Shown piece after piece: positions 8,144 to 16,741 of a stretch of DNA of 64,000 nt. Position 1 is the first letter of the stretch, and the number at the start of each line of letters is the position of its first letter. This DNA comes from Rhodococcus sp. KRD162. GTDB taxonomy: Bacteria > Actinomycetota > Actinomycetes > Mycobacteriales > Mycobacteriaceae. A program made the translations under genes and the position numbers. The stretch spans positions 139,084-203,083 of the forward strand of contig NZ_JABFAU010000016.1 in assembly GCF_017168335.1 (NCBI RefSeq). The letters run 5' to 3'. The notes under the pieces are model-generated. The model was not told where the DNA came from, made no database searches, and was given only the letters and a program-made list of their open reading frames with translations.

Positions 8144-10396
8144 TCAACGGGATCGGTACTGGTAGACGATGGTGTCGGGGTCGTGGTAGCGAAGAGACCA
8201 CGCCGGACTGGTGGCGAGCCATTGCCGAAACCGGTTGACGGCATCGTCGGGAACGAACCCGTAGTAGTGCATCGCCTGCAGTGACTGACGGGTCAGCACC
8301 ATGAAGGTCGGCGTACCGCTGATCGAGGCGTTGTAGTCGATCTCACCGAGCTTCTCGGGCGTCGGAAAGCCCTCCATGTACTCGGGCCCGAGCGCGTAGA
8401 GCGGAACGTCCCAGTACTGGTTCGCCTCGGTCAGGCGACCGTAGTCGGAGGTCGAGCGCGCGGGGTAGCCGGAGGAGTAGAGCATCGTGACCGAGGTTCC
8501 CGACGGCGACTGCGCTGCTGCCGCCCGGGCATCGTCGATCTGGCTTCGATGCTCGAGCACGATCGGCCACAGCCCGAAATACGCCTGTAGGCCGAGCACA
8601 GCCGAGCCGAGCGCTCCGGCCGTGGCCACTGCGACCGACGTCCTGGCGGTGACCCTGGCAGCCCGCGAGGACCGAACCTGGGAAGGCTCACGGTCGAACA
8701 AGGTCAGGAACAGCGGCGTGATCAACAGGACGCAGCCCGGAATCGCATAGAGGTAGACGCGGAAGATCGCCTCGCCGCCGTAGCTCTGCCCGGCGAGCAG
8801 CATGATCGACCCGAACGCCATCACCATCGGTGCCCAGAACGTCTTCTTCGTGCGCCAGGCGTAGATCGCCGAGACGAATGCCAACGCGAAGACACCGCCG
8901 GACAGCGCCCGGCAGACCAGCGAGGTGATCTGCTTGCCGAGCACTCCCTCTTCCTGAACGTTGCTCGCGGCGTTCTGCACCGGGTCGAACCCTTGAAAGA
9001 GCCCGTACGGTGCCACGATCGGCAATCGGGGGTACAGGTACCCCAGCAAGATGATGCCGAGTGGGATCATCAGCCACCACGGTTTGGCTCGTCGGGTCAC
9101 CAGCAATACACCGGTGACCGCCATCAACCAGTACGGAGTCAGCTGATGGGTAGGTACGAGCGCAGCGAACGGAACGATCGACACGTAGGCAGCGGCCCGG
9201 GTCAGGGGTGAGGACATCAGGAGCGCCAGGAATCCGACGGCGAGCAGCATCGCCCACGCCTGCGGCGAGTAGTAGTCCTGGCCGACCCAGTTGATGACCT
9301 CGGCGAGCATGGCCGCGGTGATCGCTGCACGCTTGGTGAACTTCATCACCCGTGCCAGTCCGTAGATGGACGCTCCCAGCACCACGTGGACCATCGGCGC
9401 GAACACGTGTGCCAGGGACAGCGTGTCGTATCCGGTGACGTGCTGGAACCACGCCGAGACCAGGAAGAAGCTGGGCCACTCGCTGTAGATGTCGACGCCA
9501 CTCGGAGCCAGCTTGTGCAGGTCCAGGATGTACTCGGTGACCGCGACGTGCTTGTACGTCCAGTCGTAGATCGGGGCGGAGGTGACGAGGGTGACCGTGA
9601 ACCGCTGCACCACGATGGCCAGACCGATCGCCACCACCATGGTGCGCAGCTGATGCCGTCGCAGAGCGATCAGAAATGCCGCGATGATCAGGACCATGCA
9701 CAGCACGAGACCGGGGCCGGTTCCGGCAGTCAGCAACCCGAACTGCGAGTACGTCGCCCGCTCCAGGCCGGGCAGCATCGGCAACCACAGGAAGAACGCC
9801 AGCGCCAGAACGAGCCCGGCAACGTTGTGCCGCAGGGTGCGCCGATCGGTCAGCACGAACCTGATCGACGCCAGAGTGGCCTTTCGAGAGGCCGGCGATA
9901 CGACCTCGCGGGTGCGTGCGATCCACCCTTCCCGGTCGGGAAGGCCGTGCTTGCGGTACCACAGCACCGAGGACGCGATCAGCGCAAGACACAGCAACAA
10001 TGTCCACATCCGAGGCGACCAGCGGTATCCCCACATCGCCACCGACACCATCAGTGTCACCACCGAGATGCTCAGAATCGGCAGTGCAGCCGGAACCGCA
10101 GTGCGGGGTATGCGAACCCACGACAGAATCGCGGCACCCGGCCCGAAGAAGAGCAGAACAGCGAGCAGCACGACGCGGACGAGCGTCGGAAGCGCGATCA
10201 TCGACGCGAGACCGGACAAGGCCGCCAGAACGCTGATATCGGAGTAGCGCAACCGACTGCCCGCGCGTCGTCGGGTACCGGCGGCGAAGTCCGTTGTGCC
10301 GACAGGCCATCGCGCGGTCCAGTGCGACGGGAAGAACAGGGCGCGCCGCAGATCCGTGATGGATCGGAGGCTGGAATCAGTCGAGAACCGGTTCAC
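8144..10396 (-). CDS. Large polytopic membrane protein, GT39/oligosaccharide-polymerase-like
   Basis: A 750-residue protein: a basic, soluble N-terminal segment (about 60 residues), then some 14 hydrophobic helices, then about 110 soluble C-terminal residues. The segment between helices containing HKLAPSGVDIYSEWPSFFLVSAWFQ resembles the outer loop of lipid-linked sugar transferases (GT-C fold) or Wzy-like polymerases. Clear GT-C catalytic acidic residues could not be assigned by eye. The start at 10396 overlaps the upstream GT2 gene by about 20 bases, so both are one operon. It probably polymerises or transfers a lipid-linked glycan across the membrane. Confidence 0.7.
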   Translation of the reverse strand: MNRFSTDSSLRSITDLRRALFFPSHWTARWPVGTTDFAAGTRRRAGSRLRYSDISVLAALSGLASMIALPTLVRVVLLAVLLFFGPGAAILSWVRIPRTAVPAALPILSISVVTLMVSVAMWGYRWSPRMWTLLLCLALIASSVLWYRKHGLPDREGWIARTREVVSPASRKATLASIRFVLTDRRTLRHNVAGLVLALAFFLWLPMLPGLERATYSQFGLLTAGTGPGLVLCMVLIIAAFLIALRRHQLRTMVVAIGLAIVVQRFTVTLVTSAPIYDWTYKHVAVTEYILDLHKLAPSGVDIYSEWPSFFLVSAWFQHVTGYDTLSLAHVFAPMVHVVLGASIYGLARVMKFTKRAAITAAMLAEVINWVGQDYYSPQAWAMLLAVGFLALLMSSPLTRAAAYVSIVPFAALVPTHQLTPYWLMAVTGVLLVTRRAKPWWLMIPLGIILLGYLYPRLPIVAPYGLFQGFDPVQNAASNVQEEGVLGKQITSLVCRALSGGVFALAFVSAIYAWRTKKTFWAPMVMAFGSIMLLAGQSYGGEAIFRVYLYAIPGCVLLITPLFLTLFDREPSQVRSSRAARVTARTSVAVATAGALGSAVLGLQAYFGLWPIVLEHRSQIDDARAAAAQSPSGTSVTMLYSSGYPARSTSDYGRLTEANQYWDVPLYALGPEYMEGFPTPEKLGEIDYNASISGTPTFMVLTRQSLQAMHYYGFVPDDAVNRFRQWLATSPAWSLRYHDPDTIVYQYRSR

Positions 10397-11684
10397 GGCT
10401 CACCCCCGCCAGTGGAGTCCGCTTGCGACCTTCGCGCCTGCTGCGCCGCATCGCGCCCGGGCCTTTGGCGATGGACAACAATTCCATCCTGCCGATCCCG
10501 TCGGGCAGATCGGCGGCGAGATCATCCGGGGGTGAGGCGACCTTGCTCATCTTGGCCGACAAGCGAATTGCGCTCCCGAGGCGGCGGGCGGCCACGCTGG
10601 CAGCGAGCATCGCCGATCTGCGGTTGGTAGCGACGGTGTAGAGCCAGGCGCCGAGACCGAGACCGTACCCGCGCGCCTGAATCGCCAAGGCCTCGGAGTC
10701 GGCACGGTGGCGATGCCACACGATTGCAGCGGGCTCGTACACCAATCTGTCTCCGGCCATCAGAACCCGGAAGAACATGTCGAGGTCCTCACCACCGTTC
10801 GTCGGGGATCCGACACCCAAGGCCTCGTCGAATCCACCCAGATCGAACATTCTCTCGCGATCGACCGCGAAATTGGCTCCGGTTCCGTACATCCCGACCT
10901 GAAACGGAAACAGGGGTACATCGGCAGGGGGATTGTTCAGGTCGTACACACGCGGTGTCACCGAACTGGCCCACCCGACGCGACGGTCGAAATACGCCTG
11001 CGCCTGAGTTCTGATCTCCCCGCTCGGCACGATGCCGGACACACACGCGACCCCATCCGCGCGCCGGAAGCCACGCGCGATGCTCTGTAGCCATTTCGGA
11101 TCCACTGCGACGTCGTCGTCGGTGAACGCGACGATGGTGTGCCGCGCCGCGCGCAATCCCGTGTTCCTCGCCCTCGACAGACCGGCCAGCGGCTCCGAGA
11201 CCACGCGAATGCGCTTGTCCCCCAAGTCTCGGACGTACCGTTGCGTGGCATCGGTAGGCGAAGCGTTGTCGACGACGACCACTTCGAAATCGGGATAGTC
11301 CAGCGCGGACACCGATGCGAGAGCGCCTGCGAGATGGTCGACCCGGTCGCGGGTGCAGATCACCACGGAGATCGGTGGCAGCGTCCGCTCGGAAACGGAC
11401 GGAGCCTGGGGCATCTGCACCTGCGAGAGCGACATCGTTGCCGCGCGGACATCCGCCGTGGCCACTGCACCGTCGACGATGCGCAGTTCGACGAAACCGA
11501 GCGGATCCAGTCCACGTCGGATCAACAAACGGGCCCGGTGGTAGCCCTCGGAATCGTCGAGGTCGAGGGACGCCGGAAGGTCCTGGTCGAGGTCGATGTC
11601 ACCGATCCACACGGCACCGTCCCAATCGGGAGATTCGAGTCTGGGGAGTGCGGGAGGTAACACGGCCCGAGCCGGCCCCCACAT
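10377..11684 (-). CDS. Family 2 glycosyltransferase with extra N-terminal domain
   Basis: About 435 residues. Residues 1-110 form an uncharacterised domain (WIGDIDLDQDLP, HRARLLIRRGLDPLG) often seen before rhamnosyl-type GT2 domains. The GT2 core follows: ISVVICTRDRVDHL, FEVVVVDNASPTD, GLSRARNTGLRAARHTIVAFTDDD (metal-binding DDD) and NGGEDLDMFFR. The C-terminal ~80 residues are basic. I place the start at the ATG at 11684, after the terminator of the preceding gene; an in-frame ATG at 11747 would lie within that hairpin. It is the first gene of the 11.7-8.1 kb operon. The sugar is unknown. Confidence 0.82.
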   Translation of the reverse strand: MWGPARAVLPPALPRLESPDWDGAVWIGDIDLDQDLPASLDLDDSEGYHRARLLIRRGLDPLGFVELRIVDGAVATADVRAATMSLSQVQMPQAPSVSERTLPPISVVICTRDRVDHLAGALASVSALDYPDFEVVVVDNASPTDATQRYVRDLGDKRIRVVSEPLAGLSRARNTGLRAARHTIVAFTDDDVAVDPKWLQSIARGFRRADGVACVSGIVPSGEIRTQAQAYFDRRVGWASSVTPRVYDLNNPPADVPLFPFQVGMYGTGANFAVDRERMFDLGGFDEALGVGSPTNGGEDLDMFFRVLMAGDRLVYEPAAIVWHRHRADSEALAIQARGYGLGLGAWLYTVATNRRSAMLAASVAARRLGSAIRLSAKMSKVASPPDDLAADLPDGIGRMELLSIAKGPGAMRRSRREGRKRTPLAGVSREPVLD

Positions 11685-11729
11685 CGCCTGAACCCACCCA
11701 CACCTGAACAACCCCGAAAACGCAATCCA

Positions 11730-11757
11730 GCCCCGCACCGAGAACACGGTGCGGGGC
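11730..11757 (-). terminator. Rho-independent terminator of the coiled-coil gene
   Basis: A perfect 11-bp stem (11730-11740 with 11747-11757, arm GCCCCGCACCG) around AGAACA. On the minus strand it is followed by TTGCGTTTT. It lies 36 bases after the stop of the coiled-coil gene and insulates it from the glycosyltransferase operon. Confidence 0.8.
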
Positions 11758-11792
11758 CGGAAGAGGTAGTGCGAAAGCCGGATTCGAGTGAG

Positions 11793-12446
11793 TCAGTCCT
11801 TGTTCTTCTCCGCAAGGAACAGCTTCTCGATTCGTTCCGCTTCGTCTTTCTTGCTCTCGGCCTCTTCGGAACGCTCTGCAGCTGTGGCCAGTTCGGATTC
11901 GGCGGGCGCGGCGGCTCGCTTCTCCTGCTTGTCTACCTGAGCCTGCTGAGTCTTCTTCCGCTCCTCGGCTGCTTTCGCGGTAGCAGCAGCCTGCTCGTCG
12001 GCCTTCTTCTTCGTCGCGGCGGCTTCCTGTTCGGCTTCCTCGGCGGCTTCACGCTTGCGCTGCTCAGCCTCTTGGCGTGCATCGCGCGCAGCCTCCTGAG
12101 CGGCGGCATCGGCGGCGCGGCGATCCTTCTCGGCGGTCTCGCGCGCTGCTTTCAGCTCGTCGTCGGCCGCGGCCTTCTGTGCACGAGCCTCTGCGTCCAA
12201 CCGTGCGGCCTCGGCGCGGTTCTCCGTGCTGTCGACGAGTGTCTCGCCGCGATCGGCGAGGCTCTTGTCTCCCAACAAGTTTCCGACGGCACGGTCCAGG
12301 GACCCCAGTGTGTGCTCGTACACCAGGCGGGCCGGCGCTTCGGCTTTCATCTTCTCGACAACGTTTGTCTCGATGAGTTGCAACGGAATTCGAGCGATCT
12401 TGTACTGAACTCGAAGAATGGTCATTGGTAGGTCCATAACACTCAT
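11793..12446 (-). CDS. Alanine/glutamate-rich coiled-coil protein
   Basis: 217 residues. The N-terminal third (DLPMTILRVQYKIARIPLQL) is amphipathic and could touch a membrane. From about residue 75 to the end the sequence is almost wholly Ala, Glu, Lys and Arg in heptad-like order (AARETAEKDRRAADAAAQEA), predicting a long coiled coil. The start at 12446 has AGGAG nine bases upstream. It follows a CsbD-like gene of similar composition by 31 bases and probably shares its transcript. I know no function; envelope-stress or scaffold roles are guesses. Confidence 0.7.
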   Translation of the reverse strand: MSVMDLPMTILRVQYKIARIPLQLIETNVVEKMKAEAPARLVYEHTLGSLDRAVGNLLGDKSLADRGETLVDSTENRAEAARLDAEARAQKAAADDELKAARETAEKDRRAADAAAQEAARDARQEAEQRKREAAEEAEQEAAATKKKADEQAAATAKAAEERKKTQQAQVDKQEKRAAAPAESELATAAERSEEAESKKDEAERIEKLFLAEKNKD

Positions 12447-12477
12447 GTAGCGAAACTCCTGGTTCAGCGGTGGTGGG

Positions 12478-13005
12478 TCAAGCCTGATTGCGAAGCTCTT
12501 CGGCCTTCTTGCGGTCGGCCTCGGCCTGCCGAAGTGCTTCCTGGTGTTTCTGCGCGGCCACCATTTCGTCGGAGTCCGCTGCAGCGTGCTCGACGCGCCG
12601 CTCCTCCTCGGCTTCGATCTGTTCGGCCGTCGCGTCGACCTCCGCGGCTGCGCGTTCCTGCGCCACAGTCTCTCGCTTGTTCTGCTCGGCGGCGACCACC
12701 TGGGTCTGCCGCACGCGATCCGCATTGGCCTCGGTGACGGAAGCGTTCTCCTCTGCGGCCTCCCGGCGGCTCTCGGCCGAAGTGCGGACCTCGGCCAGTT
12801 CCTCGGCGGCTTCGGTGGCCTGCGCTTCGGCGACCCGTTCGGTGGCCTGGGCTTCCTTGCGCTCACGGGCCTGAGCGGCCTGGAGTTGACCCTCGGCTGT
12901 CAACGAGTCGTTGCCGGTCACCGCGCCCACGACCTCTTTGGCCTTGCCCTTGATTCCGTCGAGCAATCCCTTGCGTGCTTCGCCAGATACGTTCTCGTCA
13001 TTCAT
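12478..13005 (-). CDS. CsbD-like N-terminus fused to a long coiled coil
   Basis: 175 residues. Residues 5-45 (GLLDGIKGKAKEVVGAVTGND, then LTAEGQLQ) match the CsbD stress-protein motif in which GKAKE and G.L...G.. recur. The remaining 130 residues are Ala/Glu/Arg/Gln-rich coiled coil. Plain CsbD proteins are about 60-70 residues, so the tail is an extension. CsbD proteins are induced by general stress in many bacteria, role unknown. The start at 13005 lacks a strong ribosome site; an upstream ATG at 13023 is possible. Confidence 0.7.
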   Translation of the reverse strand: MNDENVSGEARKGLLDGIKGKAKEVVGAVTGNDSLTAEGQLQAAQARERKEAQATERVAEAQATEAAEELAEVRTSAESRREAAEENASVTEANADRVRQTQVVAAEQNKRETVAQERAAAEVDATAEQIEAEEERRVEHAAADSDEMVAAQKHQEALRQAEADRKKAEELRNQA

Positions 13006-13097
13006 GTAACTGCAGGTACCCACTGGTCGTTCGAGTAACCCCTGACCGACACCGAACGATACGATCGCCGACGAACGTATCAGCAGTGAGGAGATCT

Positions 13098-13907
13098 ATG
13101 CCAATCGCCAAGATCAACGGCATCGACATCAACTACCAGGTCAAAGGCAGCGGAGACCTGGTTGTTCTCGTCATGGGCACCGGCAGCCCCGGTCGCGTGT
13201 GGGAACTGCACCAGGTGCCGGCTCTCACAGCAGCGGGCTACCGGGTGTGCACGTTCGACAACCGCGGAATCGCACCGTCGTCGGAAAGCACTCACGGCAT
13301 CACGATGGAAGACATGGTCGCCGACACGGCGGGCCTGATCGAACTCGTCCGAAACGGTGACGAGAAGGCATTCGTCGTGGGAACGTCGATGGGCGCGCGA
13401 GTCGCGCAGGAGCTTGCCCTCAGCAGACCAGATCTGGTGCGTAAGGCGGTCTTCCTGGCCGGTCATGCACGGGTGGACGAGTTCCAGAAGACTCTCGCGC
13501 ACGGTGAACGAGCGCTGTACGACAAGCGCGTCGAGCTCCCGGGCACGTACTCGGCTGCCGTGACGGCAGTGATGAACCTGTCGCCGGCTACGTTGCGTGA
13601 TGCCCGAGGGGCGCGCGATTGGCTCGATCTGTTCGAATTCTCGTCGTCGTCGCCATCTGCCGGGGTACGCGCTCAGCTGGGCATGGAGGACGATTTCGAC
13701 CGAACATCCGCCTACCGCAGCGTCACGGTGCCGTGTATGTCCGTAGGATTCGCCGACGATCGGATGATCCCCGCATACCTCGGCAAGGAGCTGGCGGACG
13801 CCATTCCGGGTGCCCGCTACGTCGAGATCGCCGATGCCGGGCATTATGGGTATCTCGAGCGTCCAGAGGCCGTCAATGCAGAGTTGCTCGACTTCTTGAA
13901 GGCCTGA
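13098..13907 (+). CDS. Alpha/beta-fold hydrolase
   Basis: 269 residues. The oxyanion region VVLVMGTGSPGRVW is near residue 25, the nucleophile elbow GTSMG places Ser at about 97, the acid is probably in GFADDRMIP, and His lies in DAGHYGYLERP near the C-terminus. The triad therefore looks complete. It resembles small-molecule esterases and haloperoxidase-like hydrolases; the substrate is not evident. GAGGA stands upstream of the ATG at 13098. It is divergent from the CsbD-like gene and appears monocistronic. Confidence 0.85.
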   Translation: MPIAKINGIDINYQVKGSGDLVVLVMGTGSPGRVWELHQVPALTAAGYRVCTFDNRGIAPSSESTHGITMEDMVADTAGLIELVRNGDEKAFVVGTSMGARVAQELALSRPDLVRKAVFLAGHARVDEFQKTLAHGERALYDKRVELPGTYSAAVTAVMNLSPATLRDARGARDWLDLFEFSSSSPSAGVRAQLGMEDDFDRTSAYRSVTVPCMSVGFADDRMIPAYLGKELADAIPGARYVEIADAGHYGYLERPEAVNAELLDFLKA

Positions 13908-13997
13908 CGGCACCGCGGCCTGGGCCGCGTTGCTAGGGTCGTGTGGCACCTCACGGTGCAGACTTACCAATCAAACGTTCGCGACGAGTGAGGCGAG

Positions 13998-14258
13998 ATG
14001 AGTACCAACCCGTTCGATGACGAAGACGGACGCTTCTTCGTGCTGGTCAACGACGAAGACCAGCATTCGCTGTGGCCGACGTTCTCCGAGGTCCCTCAGG
14101 GATGGCGGGTCGTCTTCGGTGAAGACACCCGCGCCGCCTGCTTGGAGTATGTCGAGAAGAACTGGACCGACATGCGTCCGCGCAGCCTGCGTGAGGCCAT
14201 GGAGGCCGACGCCGCTGCACGCGCTTCTGCTGAGGGAACACCCAGCGCCGACGCGTAG
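13998..14258 (+). CDS. MbtH-family protein
   Basis: 86 residues with the full MbtH signature: [15 protein letters not shown], the QHSLWP tryptophan, [10 protein letters not shown], and [10 protein letters not shown]. MbtH proteins bind adenylation domains of nonribosomal peptide synthetases and help them fold or act. No synthetase is in this window, so this copy is an orphan and must serve partners elsewhere. It extends about 15 residues past the core (Ala-rich), longer than typical. A hairpin terminator follows directly. Confidence 0.92.
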   Translation: MSTNPFDDEDGRFFVLVNDEDQHSLWPTFSEVPQGWRVVFGEDTRAACLEYVEKNWTDMRPRSLREAMEADAAARASAEGTPSADA

Positions 14259-14266
14259 CCCGCGTT

Positions 14267-15730
14267 CTACGACGCACTCGAACCGCGCCGCCGACGAACC
14301 GTCGGCCGGCGCGGTTCTTCTTTGCGGCGAAGCGTCGGGCGCAGTAGTTCCTCGGTGCGCGCGAGAATGCGCGGGCGGCGGAGCGTACGGGCACCCCATT
14401 CACCCAAGGTCACTCCGGCGGCCAGGCCGCAGCTGACGCCGAACGCCGCGAACAGTGAGCTGATGCCGAGTAGTAGCTGATCGTTGAGGATCGCGTACAG
14501 ACCGCGATACAGCGCCAGACCCGGCAGCAGTGGCGTGATGCCTGCGACCGCGACGATCAAGGGCGGAATGAGGGCACGACGAGCCAACAGACCGCCCGCG
14601 AAGCCGACCACGGTCGCGGCGATGGCCGAGGCGATGATCGGCCCGACGTTGATGGTCTGCGCCAGCAGGTACACCAGAGAGCCGGCGAATCCGCCGACGA
14701 ATGCGGCCGTCAACGCACGCCGCTCGGCGTAGCAGGCCAAGGCATAGAACAGCGACGCCGCTGCGCCTGCCAGCACCTTCGTGGGCACCTCCAGGAGGTC
14801 AGGTGGTGCCAGGTTGCTGATCTGAGGTAGGTCGCTGCCGATCAACGACGCCAGGCGCAGCGATGTCGCGACACCGGCGATGATGCCGCCGGTCATCATC
14901 AACACCTCGAAGAACCTCGCCGACGCCGTGATCGGGGCGCCGGTGATCGCGTCCTGCACCGAACCGACCAGCGAGAGTCCCGACAACAGCACAACCACGC
15001 CGGCAGCAATGACCATCGACGGGGAGATGTTGATGTTGAGTTGATCTTGAAAGTTGTACAGCGTGATCGCCGGAGTTGCCGCCACGAAACCGCCGACAAC
15101 TTGCTGAAAGAAGAACGGTAGGCCGGCACGGTTGAGTATCCGACCGATACGGTCGATGACCATCGTGGTCAGGAAGCTCACCACGGCCACCAGGAGTCCA
15201 CCCCCGAGCAGTATGCCGACGGAGGCGGCCATGCCGGACCATGCGAACGTCGCGATCCACCGGTTGTAGGGGTGCGGAGCTTTGGTGATCTCATCGAGCC
15301 GCTCCAGCGCCGCACTCGGTGCAACCATCTTGACGCGTACGGCACGAATGAGACGGTCCACCTCGGCCAGCCGCGTGAAGTCCATCGACCGGTAATGCAC
15401 GATGCGCATCGTCGAGGCCGGAGGACGCGTCGGACCGCGGTGCGCGCTGAGGGTGATCGAGTTGTACGTGACGTCCACATCGCACCGCGCAAGACCGTAC
15501 GTGGCGGCGATGAACTGCACCTGCGTCGCTGTATCCACCGCCGACGTGCCCGAAGCCAACAACACCTCACCGACACGAACCGCGAGATCCAGCACCTCGG
15601 CCACCGACGCATCGTCGGTCAGATCGATAGGACGAAGAGGTGACGGTGCCGCTGTCGGGGTATCGATGGTGGCCCGGCGCTCGCCGGTGAGACGGCTCAG
15701 CGAAGCCGTCAGGTCTTGCAGGAAGGTCAT
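14267..15730 (-). CDS. ThrE-type threonine/serine exporter
   Basis: 487 residues, membrane protein. The N-terminal soluble part contains VDVTYNSITLSAHRG and related sequence typical of the ThrE N-domain (cytoplasmic, hydrolase-like). It is followed by about ten hydrophobic helices carrying the paired ThrE membrane domains (GLLARRALIPPLIVAVAGITPLLPGLALYRGLYA). The Corynebacterium relative exports threonine and serine by proton motive force. It is convergent with mbtH with only eight bases between stops; the mbtH terminator hairpin lies inside its 3' end. Confidence 0.82.
   Translation of the reverse strand: MTFLQDLTASLSRLTGERRATIDTPTAAPSPLRPIDLTDDASVAEVLDLAVRVGEVLLASGTSAVDTATQVQFIAATYGLARCDVDVTYNSITLSAHRGPTRPPASTMRIVHYRSMDFTRLAEVDRLIRAVRVKMVAPSAALERLDEITKAPHPYNRWIATFAWSGMAASVGILLGGGLLVAVVSFLTTMVIDRIGRILNRAGLPFFFQQVVGGFVAATPAITLYNFQDQLNINISPSMVIAAGVVVLLSGLSLVGSVQDAITGAPITASARFFEVLMMTGGIIAGVATSLRLASLIGSDLPQISNLAPPDLLEVPTKVLAGAAASLFYALACYAERRALTAAFVGGFAGSLVYLLAQTINVGPIIASAIAATVVGFAGGLLARRALIPPLIVAVAGITPLLPGLALYRGLYAILNDQLLLGISSLFAAFGVSCGLAAGVTLGEWGARTLRRPRILARTEELLRPTLRRKEEPRRPTVRRRRGSSAS
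14280..14323 (+). terminator. Terminator after mbtH, inside the 3' end of the exporter gene
   Basis: A 16-bp stem with one bulged base: 14280-14295 pairs with 14301-14317 (GAACCGCGCC with GGCGCGGTTC, then GCCGAC with GTCGGC). TTCTTT follows on the plus strand. It starts about 20 bases after the mbtH stop, so its sequence also codes the Arg-rich C-terminus of the exporter. Confidence 0.75.
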
Positions 15731-15822
15731 GACCGTCTTTACACGTAGCTGGGGTGATCCACCGACAAGGTACCTGTTGACACTGAGCCTCCGGTGAACG
15801 GATACGATGGTCTCGCTTCACT

Positions 15823-15894
15823 GCCTCCTTAGCTCAGCGGTAGAGCACTCGCCTTGTAAGCGAGCGGTCAACGGTTCAATCCCGTTAGGGGGCT
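15823..15894 (+). tRNA. tRNA-Thr (anticodon TGT)
   Basis: The cloverleaf is complete: acceptor GCCTCCT (15823-15829) pairs with AGGGGGC (15887-15893), with one G-T pair. The D arm has AGCTCAGCGGTAGAGCA, the anticodon stem CTCGC/GCGAG encloses CTTGTAA with TGT at 15855-15857, and the T arm has GGTTCAATCCC. The discriminator is T at 15894 and CCA is not encoded. A strong terminator follows. Confidence 0.95.
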
Positions 15895-15900
15895 CTTCCG

Positions 15901-15941
15901 GACGGCTCCGACCAGTGACAATGGCTGGAGCCGTCTTTTTT
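15901..15941 (+). terminator. Rho-independent terminator of the tRNA-Thr gene
   Basis: GACGGCTCC (15901-15909) pairs perfectly with GGAGCCGTC (15927-15935), followed by six T residues. It lies seven bases after the tRNA 3' end. Confidence 0.9.
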
Positions 15942-16218
15942 GGCCCGTCGCGGCCGTTTGTTTCTTGCGCGAGCCTGGTTCGTCCACCTGGGGTTATGCG
16001 TCACTGGTGACCTGGGGATTTGCCGGTTCGGCGGCTCGATCTGGCGTTCGATGTCACAGAATGTCACAACTCGTCGCTAACTCAGCGGTGAGCGTTTGTG
16101 CGGATGCAGGCGGATGCGTACGGACTTCGCAGCAGGCACGGGCTGGATTGCGGTGTCGGAATGAGTATCGGTTCTGTAGGCCTGAAGCCTGCGTATCCGA
16201 TACTCAAAGGAGATTGCC

Positions 16219-16741
16219 GTGACTTCGGGCGATGTTCGACGCCGTCAGGCCGGGGTGTCTTCCGAGTTCGCTCGACTCCGGTGCGGATGGTGCTCGTAGC
16301 GACGGCGGCCGATGTCTACGCGCACCCGCGCGCCGAGCTTGTGCGGCTGACGGACCTTTGCTGCATCGGGTGGCGACGGGCTTCTTCGCGGCCGTGCCAG
16401 ACGACCGGGTCGGGACCGAGTGGATGCCGGGTGTGGAGGCTGCGGCGGTCGGTGTCGCGGTTGCTGCCTATGGCCGCGATGATGCGGTGGTGATGGGTGT
16501 CAGCGCGGCCCGGTTGCATGGTGTTGTTCCGCGGGCGTTGGCGAATGCTGTGGTGGCTGTGCCGACCCGGCACGATCCGATTCGGTTGGCGGATCGACAG
16601 GCGGTGGGTCGGTTCGTCGTGCGCTACACGGCCCGTCTGGATGCAGAGCCGATCGATACCGAGTTGGGCTTCGGCGGCTTTCTTTGCCAGATTGTGAAGT
16701 CAGGTGTCGGTAGCAAGCTTGACTTCGACAAACTGTGCTGA
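16219..16741 (+). pseudogene. Frameshifted AbiEi-like antitoxin remnant
   Basis: Pieces of one protein lie in successive frames. From a GTG at 16219 with AAAGGAG upstream comes a start (TSGDVRRRQAGVSSEF) that hits TAG at about 16297. The next piece, ADVYAHPRAELVRLTDL, is in another frame. From about 16360 a third frame continues LHRVATGFFAAVPDDRVG, GVSAARLHGVVPRALANAVV and VRYTARLDAEPIDTELG, where similarity stops. This matches my recollection of type IV toxin-antitoxin AbiEi-family antitoxins in actinobacteria, which are longer. At least two frameshifts plus loss of the C-terminus make it a pseudogene. No AbiEii toxin is nearby. Confidence 0.6.

Noticed and set aside
10377-11684. Possibility that this GT2 is the missing mycofactocin glycosyltransferase MftF
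   Set aside because: Its N-terminal domain and GT2 motifs fit a surface-glycan enzyme, and it lies in an operon with a polytopic glycan protein about 20 kb from the mft genes.
13914-13929. Hairpin CGCGGCC/GGCCGCG after the alpha/beta hydrolase
   Set aside because: The loop would be only two bases and there is no T-run, so it is a weak terminator candidate in very GC-rich sequence.
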